Below, piece after piece: positions 1 to 9,100 of a DNA stretch of 64,000 nucleotides. The stretch spans positions 1,054,001-1,118,000 of the forward strand of contig NZ_CP116871.1 of assembly GCF_031885415.1 (NCBI RefSeq). The letters are read 5' to 3'. Every line of letters starts with the position of its first letter. Position 1 is the stretch's first letter. A program made the translations under genes and the position numbers. This stretch comes from Microbacterium forte (GTDB lineage: Bacteria; Actinomycetota; Actinomycetes; Actinomycetales; Microbacteriaceae). Under the pieces are notes generated by a model that saw only the letters and a program-made list of their open reading frames with translations, had not been told where the DNA came from and ran no database searches.

Positions 1-3000
1 ACCACATGGCGCGCACCCGCGGCGGCAAGATCAGCTTCACCCACCTCATCGGCTGGGCGCTCATCCGCACGCTCGACGAGTTCCGCAGCCAGAACGTCTT
101 CTACGCCGAGATCGACGGCAAGCCCTCGGTCGTGGCACCGGCGCACGTCAACCTCGGCATCGCGATCGACCTGCCGAAGCCGGACGGCACGCGCGCACTC
201 ATGGTCCCCAGCATCAAGCGCGCCGACACGTTGACGTTCAGCGAGTACCTCGTCGCATACGAGGACCTCGTTACGCGCGCGCGCAACAACAAGCTGACGG
301 CCGCAGACTTCCAGGGCACGACCGTGTCGCTGACCAACCCCGGCGGCATCGGCACCGTGCACTCCGTCCCCCGCCTCATGAAGGGGCAGGGATGCATCAT
401 CGGCGCCGGTGCGCTCGAGTACCCGGCGGAGTTCCAGGGAGCGAGCGAGAAGACGCTCAACGAGCTCGCGATCGGCAAGACCATCACGCTGACGAGCACG
501 TACGACCACCGCGTCATCCAGGGCGCCGGCTCCGGCGAGTTCCTCAAGAAGGTGCACGAGCTGCTGATCGGGCAGCGCGGCTTCTACGACGACATCTTCG
601 CTGCTCTCCGCATCCCGTACTCGCCGATCCGCTGGAACCCCGACATCGCGGTCGACCTCGCCGAGCGCGTCGACAAGCAGTCCCGCGTGCAGGAGCTCAT
701 CAACTCGTTCCGGGTGCGCGGACACCTGATGGCCGACATCGACCCGCTCGAGTACGTCCAGCGCTCGCACCCCGACCTCGAGATCGAGAGCCACGGCCTC
801 ACCTTCTGGGACCTCGACCGCGAGTTCGTCACCGGCGGGTTCGGCGGCCGACGGGTCGCGAAGCTCCGTGACATCCTCGGCGTCCTGCGCGACTCGTACT
901 GCCGCACGCTCGGCATCGAGTACATGCACATCCAGGACCCGGAGCAGCGTCGCTGGTTCCAGGAGAAGGTCGAGGTCAAGTACCAGAAGCCCGGCCATGA
1001 CGAGCAGCTGCGGGTCCTCCGCAAGCTCAACGAGGCCGAGGCCTTCGAGACCTTCCTGCAGACCAAGTTCGTCGGGCAGAAGCGATTCTCGCTCGAGGGC
1101 GGCGAGTCGCTCGTCCCGCTGCTCGACGAGATCCTCCAGGGTGCGGCCACCTCCGGCCTCGAGGGCGCCGCGATCGGCATGGCGCACCGCGGCCGTCTGA
1201 ACGTGCTGACCAACATCGCGGGCAAGACCTACGGCCACGTGTTCCAGGAGTTCGAGGGCACGCAGACCCCCGGCAACCAGCGCGGCTCCGGCGATGTGAA
1301 GTACCACCTCGGCACCGAGGGCACCTTCGTCGCCGACGACGGATCCGAGCTCCCCGTCTACCTCGCCGCGAACCCGTCTCACCTCGAGACCGTCGACGGC
1401 GTCCTCGAGGGCATCGTCCGCGCCAAGCAGGACCGCAAGCCGATCGGCACGTTCGCCTGGCTGCCGATCCTGGTGCACGGCGACGCGGCGTTCGCCGGGC
1501 AAGGTGTGGTCGTCGAGACTCTGCAGATGTCTCAGCTGCGCGGATACCGCACCGGCGGCACGATCCACGTCGTCGTCAACAACCAGGTCGGCTTCACCAC
1601 CCTCCCCAACGATTCGCGCAGCTCGGTGTATTCGACGGATGTCGCGAAGACGATCCAGGCGCCGGTGTTCCATGTGAACGGCGACGACCCCGAAGCCGTC
1701 ATCCACGTCGCGCAGCTCGCTTTCGAGTACCGCGAGCGGTTCCACCGCGACGTCGTCATCGACCTCGTCTGCTACCGACGCCGCGGGCACAACGAGGGAG
1801 ACGACCCCTCGATGACGCAGCCGCTGATGACCGACCTGATCCAGGCGAAGCGATCGGTGCGCAAGCTCTACACCGAATCGCTCGTCGGTCGCGGCGACAT
1901 CACCGAAGAGGAGTACGACGAGGCCAAGGCGGACTTCCAGAACCGTCTGGAGATCGCGTTCGCCGAGACCCACGCGGCAGAGACCGGCGCCAACCCGGTC
2001 GCTCAGGACCTGCCTCCGGCTGACGAGCAGGTCGGCGCCCCCGAGATCACCGGAGTCTCGAACGAGGTCATCCAGCTCATCGGCGACGCGTTCGTGAACA
2101 AGCCCGAGGGCTTCACCGTTCACCCGAAGCTCCAGCAGCAGCTCGAGAAGCGTCTCGACATGAGCCGCAACGGCAACATCGACTGGGGCTTCGGCGAGCT
2201 GCTCGCCTTCGGTTCGCTCCTCGTCGAGGGCACGCCCGTGCGGCTCGCGGGGCAGGACTCGCGGCGCGGCACGTTCGTGCAGCGTCACGCGACACTGCAC
2301 GACCGCGCGAACGGCCAGGAGTGGCTGCCGCTGTCGAACCTGTCAGAGTCCCAGGGGCGCTTCTTCGTCTACGACTCGCTCCTGAGCGAGTACGCCGCGC
2401 TCGGCTTCGAGTACGGCTACTCGGTCGAGGCTCCAGAGGCACTCGTGCTGTGGGAAGCCCAGTTCGGCGACTTCGTGAACGGCGCCCAGTCGGTCATCGA
2501 CGAGTACATCTCGGCGGCCGAGCAAAAGTGGGGACAGCAGTCCAGCGTCACCCTGCTCCTCCCCCACGGCTACGAGGGCCAGGGACCGGACCACTCGTCG
2601 TCGCGCATCGAGCGCTTCCTGCAGATGTGCGCGCAGGACAACATGATCGTCTCGCGCCCCTCGACGCCCGCGTCGTACTTCCACCTGCTGCGCCGTCAGG
2701 CCTACGCCCGTCCGCGCAAGCCGCTCATCGTCTTCACCCCGAAGGCCATGCTGCGCCTGCGAGGTGCGACGAGCCCTGTCGAGGCCTTCACCCAGGGCCG
2801 CTTCGAGCCCGTGCTCGACGACAACCGCGGTCTCGACCGCAACGCGGTGAAGCGCGTGCTCGTGCACTCGGGCAAGGTCCACTGGGATCTCAAGGCCGAG
2901 CTCGACAAGAACCCGAACCCCGAGATCGCGCTGGTCAGGCTCGAGCAGCTGTACCCGACGCCGATCGACGGCCTGAAGGCCATCACCGACTCCTACCCGA

Positions 3001-3203
3001 ACGCCGAGCTGGTGTGGGTGCAGGAAGAGCCGGAGAACCAGGGGGCATGGCCGTTCCTTGCTCTCGCATTCGCCGATGTGCCCGGTGACCGCAGCTTCCG
3101 CCCGGTGTCGCGTCCCGCGTCGGCATCGCCGGCGACCGGCTCGTCGAAGGTGCACGCGGCCGAACAGGCGAAGCTCCTGCGAGACGCCCTCACCATCAGC
3201 TGA
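1..3203 (+). CDS. kgd: Multifunctional 2-oxoglutarate decarboxylase/dehydrogenase E1-E2 (Kgd), 5' truncated by window edge
   Basis: This is the thiamine-diphosphate enzyme of the TCA cycle that decarboxylates 2-oxoglutarate. In actinobacteria it carries an E2-like succinyltransferase domain fused ahead of the E1 domain. The frame is open from base 3, and the visible 1066 residues compare with about 1230-1260 for the family, so the N-terminus lies outside the window. The E2-type catalytic core (STYDHRVIQG, near visible residue 165) comes first. The E1 region follows, with the thiamine-diphosphate motif GMAHRGRLNVL near residue 391 and HGDAAFAGQG near 490. The transketolase pyrimidine-binding and C-terminal domains fill the rest. 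It ends at a strong hairpin facing the convergent acetyltransferase gene. Confidence 0.95.
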   Translation, partial: HMARTRGGKISFTHLIGWALIRTLDEFRSQNVFYAEIDGKPSVVAPAHVNLGIAIDLPKPDGTRALMVPSIKRADTLTFSEYLVAYEDLVTRARNNKLTAADFQGTTVSLTNPGGIGTVHSVPRLMKGQGCIIGAGALEYPAEFQGASEKTLNELAIGKTITLTSTYDHRVIQGAGSGEFLKKVHELLIGQRGFYDDIFAALRIPYSPIRWNPDIAVDLAERVDKQSRVQELINSFRVRGHLMADIDPLEYVQRSHPDLEIESHGLTFWDLDREFVTGGFGGRRVAKLRDILGVLRDSYCRTLGIEYMHIQDPEQRRWFQEKVEVKYQKPGHDEQLRVLRKLNEAEAFETFLQTKFVGQKRFSLEGGESLVPLLDEILQGAATSGLEGAAIGMAHRGRLNVLTNIAGKTYGHVFQEFEGTQTPGNQRGSGDVKYHLGTEGTFVADDGSELPVYLAANPSHLETVDGVLEGIVRAKQDRKPIGTFAWLPILVHGDAAFAGQGVVVETLQMSQLRGYRTGGTIHVVVNNQVGFTTLPNDSRSSVYSTDVAKTIQAPVFHVNGDDPEAVIHVAQLAFEYRERFHRDVVIDLVCYRRRGHNEGDDPSMTQPLMTDLIQAKRSVRKLYTESLVGRGDITEEEYDEAKADFQNRLEIAFAETHAAETGANPVAQDLPPADEQVGAPEITGVSNEVIQLIGDAFVNKPEGFTVHPKLQQQLEKRLDMSRNGNIDWGFGELLAFGSLLVEGTPVRLAGQDSRRGTFVQRHATLHDRANGQEWLPLSNLSESQGRFFVYDSLLSEYAALGFEYGYSVEAPEALVLWEAQFGDFVNGAQSVIDEYISAAEQKWGQQSSVTLLLPHGYEGQGPDHSSSRIERFLQMCAQDNMIVSRPSTPASYFHLLRRQAYARPRKPLIVFTPKAMLRLRGATSPVEAFTQGRFEPVLDDNRGLDRNAVKRVLVHSGKVHWDLKAELDKNPNPEIALVRLEQLYPTPIDGLKAITDSYPNAELVWVQEEPENQGAWPFLALAFADVPGDRSFRPVSRPASASPATGSSKVHAAEQAKLLRDALTIS

Positions 3204-3221
3204 CGGCTGTCGGAGAAAACG

Positions 3222-3256
3222 GAGAGGGGCTCACGGCGATGCCGTGAGCCCCTCTC
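3222..3256. terminator. Bidirectional hairpin terminator between kgd and the acetyltransferase gene
   Basis: A perfect 16-bp inverted repeat (gagaggggctcacggc and its complement) closes on a three-base GAT loop between two convergent genes. There is no long T run, as is common in high-GC actinobacteria. Symmetry and position suggest it serves both strands. Confidence 0.8.
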
Positions 3257-3286
3257 TGTAGAGTCCGTCGTCGCGGCGGGCGGCGC

Positions 3287-4585
3287 TCAGTACCAGATGC
3301 CCAGGAGCGGGGCATCTGCTGTGCGGAACGCATCGTCGAGCGCTGCCGCCGTCTCCGTCGATGCATACAGACGGCCAGCCGCGCGGAGCCGAACAGCGCT
3401 GACCCCGCCCGCGTAGATCGACGAGAGAGCCCCCACGCCGAGAATGACGTCGGCCTCTGCGCCGTCGTCGACCCGTGTGACATCCGCCGTACCGTCGGCA
3501 CCCGAGGTCAGTCGCCACGAGCCTTCGGCGAAACCGAGAGGGTCTTCGACTCGGAACACGACATCGAGGGGCGCTCGATACGTGCGGGCGCTGAGCGCAG
3601 CGGGCACGTCGAGGAGGCGCAGCCACCCGTGATCGTGAGGGGTGAGGTCCACGCCTCGCTGGTCGGTGACGAGCCAGGTGATCGGATCGTCGATCGGGCG
3701 CAGGTCGACCACCACCTTCGACACCAGGTCGTGCTGCAGAGCGAATCTCCAGAGCGCGGCCAGGGCATCCGTCGTGGTCGAGGTCAGGTGGTGGATCTCC
3801 ATGTCCGCGCGAAAACTCCCCGCGACCTCCTTGAGCGTGTACGCCATCGCACCCCGGACTGCTCCGTCGGCGTCGACGTAACGCACGCCTCGAACGGCTC
3901 GTGGCGCGGTGTGTCCCACCGACAGCCCGGCGATCCGCTCCCAGCGCGCGTCCCACCCGGCGATCTGCCCCGAACGCTGGGTTCGCGCCTGCTCATGCAG
4001 AGCGGACAGGTCCTTCTGAAGCGTCTCGCGCTCGACGTACTCGACGCGGCCATCGGTCGCCGGGCCGTTCCATCCCGCCCTCGGCGCGTCGATCGACACC
4101 TTGGCTGCGGGGATCGCGGAAGCGAACCCGTACCGCTCGTAGATCGTCGCCTCAGAGACGGTGAGGCCGGCGACAGCGACACCCGCGCCTGCGGCGGCAC
4201 GCAGCTCGCCTTCGAGCAGGTTCCGCGCGATGCCGCGGCGACGATGAGTGCCTGAGACCGTGACAGCGCTGATCGCCCACATCCCCACCTCTCCGCCGGG
4301 CACGGTCAGCGGAGTCACCCACGAGTTGACCGTGGCGACCGGGAAGGCGCCGTCAGGGGCATTCTCCTCGAACACGCCGACGTTGCGCCGCGTCGCGAGA
4401 AGTACGCGGTCTGCGGCGATCTGCTCCGGCGTGGGATCGGCATCGAGGAACCCCCGCGCCTCTGCCCGCAGGAAAGCCTCGGTGTCCGCATCCGAGCCGT
4501 TGTCGACGAGTCGGTAGACGAGATTCTTCGCGGCCAGGCGCGCAGCGGACACGGGATCAACGGGGACGGTAAGCGCGTCGGTCAT
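3287..4585 (-). CDS. GNAT family N-acetyltransferase, Eis-like
   Basis: This 432-residue protein resembles the Eis group: an N-terminal GNAT fold with the acetyl-CoA motif RRRGIARNLL (near residues 115-125), a second degenerate GNAT half, and a C-terminal sterol-carrier-like part ending in LLGIWY. In Eis proteins the free C-terminal carboxylate takes part in catalysis, so the intact aromatic end fits. Eis enzymes acetylate amines such as aminoglycosides or peptide lysines; the substrate here is unknown. The start is preceded by TAGGGT six bases upstream, which suggests a leaderless transcript. The GGAGGA that touches the ATG is too close to act as a normal ribosome site. Confidence 0.85.
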   Translation of the reverse strand: MTDALTVPVDPVSAARLAAKNLVYRLVDNGSDADTEAFLRAEARGFLDADPTPEQIAADRVLLATRRNVGVFEENAPDGAFPVATVNSWVTPLTVPGGEVGMWAISAVTVSGTHRRRGIARNLLEGELRAAAGAGVAVAGLTVSEATIYERYGFASAIPAAKVSIDAPRAGWNGPATDGRVEYVERETLQKDLSALHEQARTQRSGQIAGWDARWERIAGLSVGHTAPRAVRGVRYVDADGAVRGAMAYTLKEVAGSFRADMEIHHLTSTTTDALAALWRFALQHDLVSKVVVDLRPIDDPITWLVTDQRGVDLTPHDHGWLRLLDVPAALSARTYRAPLDVVFRVEDPLGFAEGSWRLTSGADGTADVTRVDDGAEADVILGVGALSSIYAGGVSAVRLRAAGRLYASTETAAALDDAFRTADAPLLGIWY

Positions 4586-4591
4586 TCCTCC

Positions 4592-4597
4592 ACCCTA
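4592..4597 (-). promoter_or_regulatory. -10 element of a probable leaderless promoter (acetyltransferase gene)
   Basis: TAGGGT on the minus strand is followed after six bases by the ATG, the spacing expected when transcription begins at the start codon. Confidence 0.55.
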
Positions 4598-4625
4598 TGG
4601 GAGGCGCGACGGACCGGGTCCCGCC

Positions 4626-4871
4626 TCAGTGCTGTGCGGCCTGCACCTCACGCAGTCGAGCGAACACCTGGTCACGCAGCTCTTCGGGTGCCGTCTCCTT
4701 GCACGCGCGCGCCACGACCTCGGTGAGGGTCGTCGCCACCAGCGCCTCATCCCGGCAGGACGGGCAGTTCTCGAGATGCTCACGGATCTCGGTGTGCTCG
4801 GTGTTGCACACCTCGTTGCGGAGGTACTCCTCGAGGTCCTTGCGGGCCTTGTCGCAGCCGCAGTCGGTCAT
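4626..4871 (-). CDS. rsrA: Zinc/redox anti-sigma factor of the RsrA/RshA type (mycothiol system)
   Basis: This 81-residue protein has the zinc-binding anti-sigma signature HX3CX2C (H32, C36, C39) plus an upstream cysteine at C22 and a CGC pair at residues 4-6. RsrA/RshA proteins bind and silence the disulfide-stress sigma factor while reduced and zinc-loaded. Oxidation forms a disulfide, releases zinc and frees the sigma factor. The gene overlaps the end of the sigma factor gene by four bases (ATGA), so the pair is translationally coupled. Gene order matches sigH-rshA of mycobacteria. Confidence 0.93.
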   Translation of the reverse strand: MTDCGCDKARKDLEEYLRNEVCNTEHTEIREHLENCPSCRDEALVATTLTEVVARACKETAPEELRDQVFARLREVQAAQH

Positions 4872-5530
4872 TTCTTGCTCCTCGGGTCGGCCGTGGAGAT
4901 TCCCCGCTCCGCGGCGTACTCAGCCAGCAGCTCCCGCAGCATGCGCCTGCCTCGATGCAGGCGGCTCATCACGGTGCCGATGGGGGTCTTCATGATGTCC
5001 GCGATCTCCTGATAGGCGAAGCCCTCGACATCAGCGAGGTACACCGCCAACCTGAAGTCCTCGGGAACGGCCTGCAACGCGTCCTTGACGACCGATGCGG
5101 GCATGTGGTCGATGGCTTCCGCCTCGGCCGAACGGCTGTGCGACGCGGTGGTCGACTCGGCACCGCCCATCTGCCAGTCCTCGAGCTCGTCGATCGTGCC
5201 CTGGAACGGCTCGCGCTGCTTCTTGCGGTAGATGTTGATGTACGTGTTGGTGAGGATGCGGTACAGCCACGCCTTCAGGTTCGTGCCCTGCGAGAACGTC
5301 GCCCAGGACCCGTATGCCTTGACGAAGGTCTCCTGCACGAGGTCAGCAGCGTCCGCCGGGTTGCGCGTCATGCGCATCGCCGCGGCATAGAGCTGATCCA
5401 TGAACGGGATCGCCTGTTCCTCGAATTCGCGCCGAGGGTCGCTGACCGTCTCTGCGGTTGCCGTGTCATCCATCACCGGCCAGTCTAGGCGGGTGAGGTC
5501 CACCGACTCGCGTTCCAGCGTTGCGAGCAT
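4868..5530 (-). CDS. sigH: ECF sigma factor SigH/SigR (disulfide/heat stress)
   Basis: This group 4 sigma factor has a region 2 segment ([27 protein letters not shown], quoted in part as [13 protein letters not shown]) and a region 4 helix-turn-helix ([20 protein letters not shown]). I place the start at base 5530, giving MLATLERES and 220 residues, because AAGGAGAG lies just upstream of it. A longer frame to 5575 exists but has no ribosome site. It is the partner of the anti-sigma factor next to it and probably drives thiol-oxidation and heat genes. No GGAAT-N18-GTT autoregulated promoter is evident in the short gap before aroA. Confidence 0.93.
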   Translation of the reverse strand: MLATLERESVDLTRLDWPVMDDTATAETVSDPRREFEEQAIPFMDQLYAAAMRMTRNPADAADLVQETFVKAYGSWATFSQGTNLKAWLYRILTNTYINIYRKKQREPFQGTIDELEDWQMGGAESTTASHSRSAEAEAIDHMPASVVKDALQAVPEDFRLAVYLADVEGFAYQEIADIMKTPIGTVMSRLHRGRRMLRELLAEYAAERGISTADPRSKK

Positions 5531-5599
5531 GCTCTCTCCTTGTCGGCGTGCGCCCATATTCGGTCGTTCGGACACTCGCGTTTACTAAGGTGGGAACCG

Positions 5600-6925
5600 A
5601 TGAGCGCCAACAGGTATTCCCCCTCCCCTGTCCAGGGCGTCTATGTCGCGCCGATCAGCACCGGAGCCGTTCATGCGACCGTGACGATCCCCGGCTCGAA
5701 ATCGCTCACCAATCGCGAGCTCATCATCGCCGCGATCGCGGACGGACCCGGCAGACTCATCGCTCCTCTGCACTCCGACGATTCCCGCCGCATGATCGAG
5801 GCCCTGCGCGCCCTGGGCGTCGGCATCGAGGAGATCGACGGCAACGGAGAGTTCGGGCCCGACCTCGCGATCACGCCGGCCAAGCTCATGGGCGGCACGA
5901 CGATCGACTGCGGCCAGGCCGGCACGGTGATGCGCTTCATCGCGCCGCTGGCCGGGCTCGCCCAGCGCGACGTGCACCTCACTGCCCACGAGACGGCCCT
6001 GCACCGACCGATGGGCGGTCTCATCAGCGCGCTGCGCGACCTCGGAGTCGACATCGACGATGAGGGCACGTGGGCCCTGCCGTTCACCGTCCGCGGCCAC
6101 GGTCGCATCCGAGGCGGGCGCGTCGAGATCGACGCCTCGGCATCCAGTCAGTTCGTCTCGGGACTCCTGCTCGCCGCCCCGCGCTTCGACGTGGGCCTGC
6201 ACCTCGTGCACACCGGCGACCATCTGCCGAGCCTGCCTCACATCGACATGACGATCGAGGCGCTGAGCCGTCGCGGCATCCGGATCGAGCGACCAGCCAC
6301 AGGTGAGTGGCTCGTAGAGGCGGGCGTGCCACGCGCCAAGGAGATCGCGATCGAGCCCGATCTCTCGAACGCGGCGCCGTTCCTCGCCGCTGCACTGGTC
6401 ACGGGGGGCGCGGTGTCGGTGCCCGGGTGGCCTGTGCACTCCACCCAGCCCGGCGCTCTGCTTCCCGAGATCCTGCAGGCCATGGGTGCGCATGTCGGCC
6501 GTCACAGCGGAACGCTGACGATCCGGACCGGGGCCGAGATCCGCGGGCTCGACATGGACCTCTCGGCTGCGAGCGAGCTGACCCCGACGCTCGTCGGACT
6601 GGCGGCGTTCGCGTCCGGCCCCACCACGATCCGCGGTATCGGTCACATCCGACTCCACGAGACCGATCGCATCGCGGCGCTCGTCGGCAACATCCGCGCC
6701 CTCGGCGGCGAGGCGGAAGAGCTCTCCGACGGCCTGCGCATCATTCCCCGACAGCTGCACGGTGGCCGATGGGCGGCGCACCACGACCATCGGATGGCGA
6801 CGACGGGCGCCCTGATCGGTCTGCGCGTGCCCGGGGTCGAGATCGATGACATCGGCACCACCTCCAAGACGCTTCCGGAGTTCACTCTCCTCTGGGAGCG
6901 AATGCTGCGAGGCGCATCCTCGTGA
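5600..6925 (+). CDS. aroA: 3-phosphoshikimate 1-carboxyvinyltransferase (EPSP synthase)
   Basis: This enzyme transfers enolpyruvate from PEP to shikimate-3-phosphate in aromatic amino acid synthesis. The 441-residue length is typical. Signatures include PGSKSLTNRELI near the N-terminus, DCGQAGTVMRF (the LNAGTAMRP-like motif, with G96-like glycine retained), and RLHETDRIAAL toward the C-terminus. The chosen start at 5600 (MSANRYSP) follows AAGGTGGG. That same stretch also reads as a TAAGGT -10 element eight bases before the ATG, so leaderless initiation is possible. It overlaps rsgA by four bases (GTGA). It is divergent from sigH, as in mycobacteria. Confidence 0.95.
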   Translation: MSANRYSPSPVQGVYVAPISTGAVHATVTIPGSKSLTNRELIIAAIADGPGRLIAPLHSDDSRRMIEALRALGVGIEEIDGNGEFGPDLAITPAKLMGGTTIDCGQAGTVMRFIAPLAGLAQRDVHLTAHETALHRPMGGLISALRDLGVDIDDEGTWALPFTVRGHGRIRGGRVEIDASASSQFVSGLLLAAPRFDVGLHLVHTGDHLPSLPHIDMTIEALSRRGIRIERPATGEWLVEAGVPRAKEIAIEPDLSNAAPFLAAALVTGGAVSVPGWPVHSTQPGALLPEILQAMGAHVGRHSGTLTIRTGAEIRGLDMDLSAASELTPTLVGLAAFASGPTTIRGIGHIRLHETDRIAALVGNIRALGGEAEELSDGLRIIPRQLHGGRWAAHHDHRMATTGALIGLRVPGVEIDDIGTTSKTLPEFTLLWERMLRGASS

Positions 6926-7995
6926 GCTGGCTCGACGACTCCGACGACCTCGACGACGACTTCGAGGACTATGACGAGAGCAGCATCCGCACGCGCCCGA
7001 ACCCGAAGGCCAACCGCCCTCGCACCAAGCGACGGCCTGCGCATGACGACGCTCAGATCGGCCGCGTCCTCGGCGTGGACCGTGGTCGCTACTCCGTGCT
7101 GATCGACGAGGACACGCCTGACGAGCGCATGATCACCGCCGCACGGGCGCGTGAGCTTCGCAGGAACCCGATCGTCACCGGTGATCACGCCAAGGTCGTC
7201 GGCGACATCTCAGGCGAAGACGGCACCCTGGCGCGGATCATCGGCATCGCCGATCGCACGTCCCTGCTTCGGCGCAGCGCCGACGATACCGACCAGGTCG
7301 AGCGGGTGATCGTCGCGAACGCCGATCAGATGCTCGTCGTCGTCGCCGCCGCCGACCCCGAGCCGCGTGCCCGCCTCGTCGACCGCTACCTCGTGGCCGC
7401 GTTGGATGCCGGCGTGCGCCCGCTCCTCGTCGTCACGAAGACGGACCTGGCCGACCCCAGCGCCTTCCTGTCGCATTTCGACGGACTCGACGACCTGCGC
7501 GTCTTCACCAGTGCGCAGGACGAGATGCCCGTCGACGAGATCGGTGCTGCCCTCGTCGGGCACTCCACGGTCTTCGTCGGGCATTCGGGTGTGGGCAAGT
7601 CGACGCTCGTGAACGCTCTGGTGCCCAGCGCTCTGCGCGCGACGGGGCACGTCAACCAGGTCACCGGACGTGGCCGGCACACCTCTTCGTCGACCGTATC
7701 GCTGCGATACGTCAGCCCGGAGGGCAACGGCTGGGTGATCGACACCCCCGGCGTCCGCTCCTTCGGTCTCGGGCATGTGAACCCCGCGAACATCCTCGCC
7801 GCCTTCACCGAGCTGGCGGAGATCGCCGAGAAGTGCCCGCGCGGATGCACGCACCTCGCGGATGCTCCGGATTGCGCACTCATCGAAGCGGCCGAGAGCG
7901 GCGAGCTGAGCGAGACCGGGCGAGCGCGCCTGGACTCGCTGCAGAGGCTTCTGCAGACGTTCGCCGACAAGGCCGAGCAGACGCCCGGTCGGTAG
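6922..7995 (+). CDS. rsgA: Ribosome small-subunit-dependent GTPase A
   Basis: This circularly permuted GTPase acts late in 30S subunit maturation. The motif order is diagnostic: G4 (TKTDL, near residue 171) comes before G1 (GHSGVGKST, near 219) and G3 (DTPGVR, near 273). A C-terminal zinc-binding stretch follows (CPRGCTH...C near 304-315). The N-terminal 20 residues are strongly acidic and are followed by a basic segment, an extension before the OB fold that many actinobacterial members have. The 357-residue product starts with GTG overlapping the aroA stop, so it is coupled to aroA. Confidence 0.95.
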   Translation: MSWLDDSDDLDDDFEDYDESSIRTRPNPKANRPRTKRRPAHDDAQIGRVLGVDRGRYSVLIDEDTPDERMITAARARELRRNPIVTGDHAKVVGDISGEDGTLARIIGIADRTSLLRRSADDTDQVERVIVANADQMLVVVAAADPEPRARLVDRYLVAALDAGVRPLLVVTKTDLADPSAFLSHFDGLDDLRVFTSAQDEMPVDEIGAALVGHSTVFVGHSGVGKSTLVNALVPSALRATGHVNQVTGRGRHTSSSTVSLRYVSPEGNGWVIDTPGVRSFGLGHVNPANILAAFTELAEIAEKCPRGCTHLADAPDCALIEAAESGELSETGRARLDSLQRLLQTFADKAEQTPGR

Positions 7996-7998
7996 GCT
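7993..7998 (+). promoter_or_regulatory. -10 element of a probable leaderless promoter (bcp)
   Basis: TAGGCT overlaps the rsgA stop codon and ends six bases before the GTG of bcp. It suggests that bcp has its own start site in addition to any read-through from rsgA. Confidence 0.5.
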
Positions 7999-8004
7999 GG
8001 ACGT

Positions 8005-8478
8005 GTGACTGTGCGCCTCGACTCCGGATCCGCTGCCCCCGACTTCGCTCTTCTCGACCAAGACGGCGCGACCGTCCGACTCGACGATCTGCGCGGCCGG
8101 AAGACGGTGCTCTATTTCTATCCGGCCGCGATGACGCCAGGGTGCACGACGCAGGCCTGCGACTTCCGCGACAGCATCTCCTCTCTCGAGGGCGCCGGGT
8201 ACCGCGTGATCGGGGTCTCGCGTGACGAGCCTGCGAAGCTCGCCGAATTCCGCGAGCGCGACGGCCTCACCTTCACCCTTCTCAGCGACCCGGACCACGC
8301 CGTGCACACCGCATACGGAGCCTGGGGCGAGAAGATGAACTACGGCAAGGTTGTAGAAGGAGTCATCCGCTCGACCTTCGTTCTCGATGAGCAGGGAACG
8401 ATCACCCTCGCTCAGTACAACGTCAAGGCGACAGGGCACGTCGCCCGACTGCGCAAGCTGCTCGGCATCGACGCCTGA
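8005..8478 (+). CDS. bcp: Thioredoxin-dependent thiol peroxidase (Bcp/PrxQ)
   Basis: This atypical two-cysteine peroxiredoxin reduces hydrogen peroxide and organic hydroperoxides. The 157-residue protein has the PrxQ signature MTPGCTTQACDFRD, with the peroxidatic cysteine at 47 and the resolving cysteine five residues on at 52. The start is a GTG placed nine bases after the rsgA stop. Its presence close to the redox sigma factor fits an oxidative-stress neighbourhood, although no shared promoter is visible. Confidence 0.93.
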   Translation: MTVRLDSGSAAPDFALLDQDGATVRLDDLRGRKTVLYFYPAAMTPGCTTQACDFRDSISSLEGAGYRVIGVSRDEPAKLAEFRERDGLTFTLLSDPDHAVHTAYGAWGEKMNYGKVVEGVIRSTFVLDEQGTITLAQYNVKATGHVARLRKLLGIDA

Positions 8479-8481
8479 GAG

Positions 8482-8865
8482 TCACTCCGCCGGGCGCTCG
8501 TTCTCGGCGCGCGTGCTCGCGATCAGCAGCGCGAAGCACAGCAGCGCCGGCAGCCCGACGCCGATGGTGAACGCCCAGGCGATCGGCTGCAGCGTCAGCG
8601 AGGCGAGCGCGAGCGCCACGGCGAGCACCTGGAAGACGACCCCACCCGAGCGTGCCCACGAATGGCCCGTCCTGGTTCCGATGGCGAATGCGATGAGAGC
8701 GACAGCGCCGATGAGCGTCAGCACGATGAGGGCGAGCGCCGTCGGCAGCGACGCGGCATCACCTGCGCCGAGACCGACGAGCTCGATGAGGGCGAACACG
8801 ATCAATGCGGCGCCCTCTGCCGCGAGAACCGCGGAAGCCGCCAGAGCGAGGCCGGGTGAGCGCAC
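8482..8865 (-). CDS. Small integral membrane protein, unknown function
   Basis: This 127-residue protein is almost entirely hydrophobic, with about four membrane helices (for example near residues 5-30, 42-62, 74-95 and 98-118) and a short charged C-terminus (STRAENERPAE). The GTG start is supported by AGGAGA five bases upstream. It ends three bases from the bcp stop on the opposite strand. I recognise no family with a known function. Confidence 0.75.
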   Translation of the reverse strand: MRSPGLALAASAVLAAEGAALIVFALIELVGLGAGDAASLPTALALIVLTLIGAVALIAFAIGTRTGHSWARSGGVVFQVLAVALALASLTLQPIAWAFTIGVGLPALLCFALLIASTRAENERPAE

Positions 8866-9044
8866 AGTTGTCTCCTGAGAATCGAATGAGAACGGCGGAA
8901 ACCCTTGATTTCGCCGGTTTCATGTAACAGAATGGACAGCGTCATGTGCTCCCACAGCGGCGTGGGGCGGGCTTCGCGCTCGCATCACAGAAAGCGGGCA
9001 TCCGTCCGTATCTCATACAGGGTAGCTGAACCCGATCTGCACCC

Positions 9045-9075
9045 GAAATCCGAGTCGTCGCAATGCGACGATTTC
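9045..9075 (+). promoter_or_regulatory. Inverted repeat in the probable leader of whiB1
   Basis: TCGTCGC-AAT-GCGACGA (9055-9071) forms a 7-bp stem. The flanks gaaat and atttc can extend it across a six-base bulge. It ends 15 bases before the GAGGAG ribosome site of whiB1, so it could be an mRNA hairpin or a protein-binding operator. Confidence 0.45.
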
Positions 9076-9100
9076 TGAAACACCACACCGAGGAGCCCCC

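Noticed and set aside
5531..5599. SigH-dependent autoregulated promoter before sigH
   Set aside because: No GGAAT-N17-19-GTT arrangement could be found on the minus strand in this short gap.
8940..8970. CRP-type operator upstream of whiB1 (TGTG...CACA)
   Set aside because: The half-sites are only four bases apart instead of eight, so it does not fit the CRP consensus.
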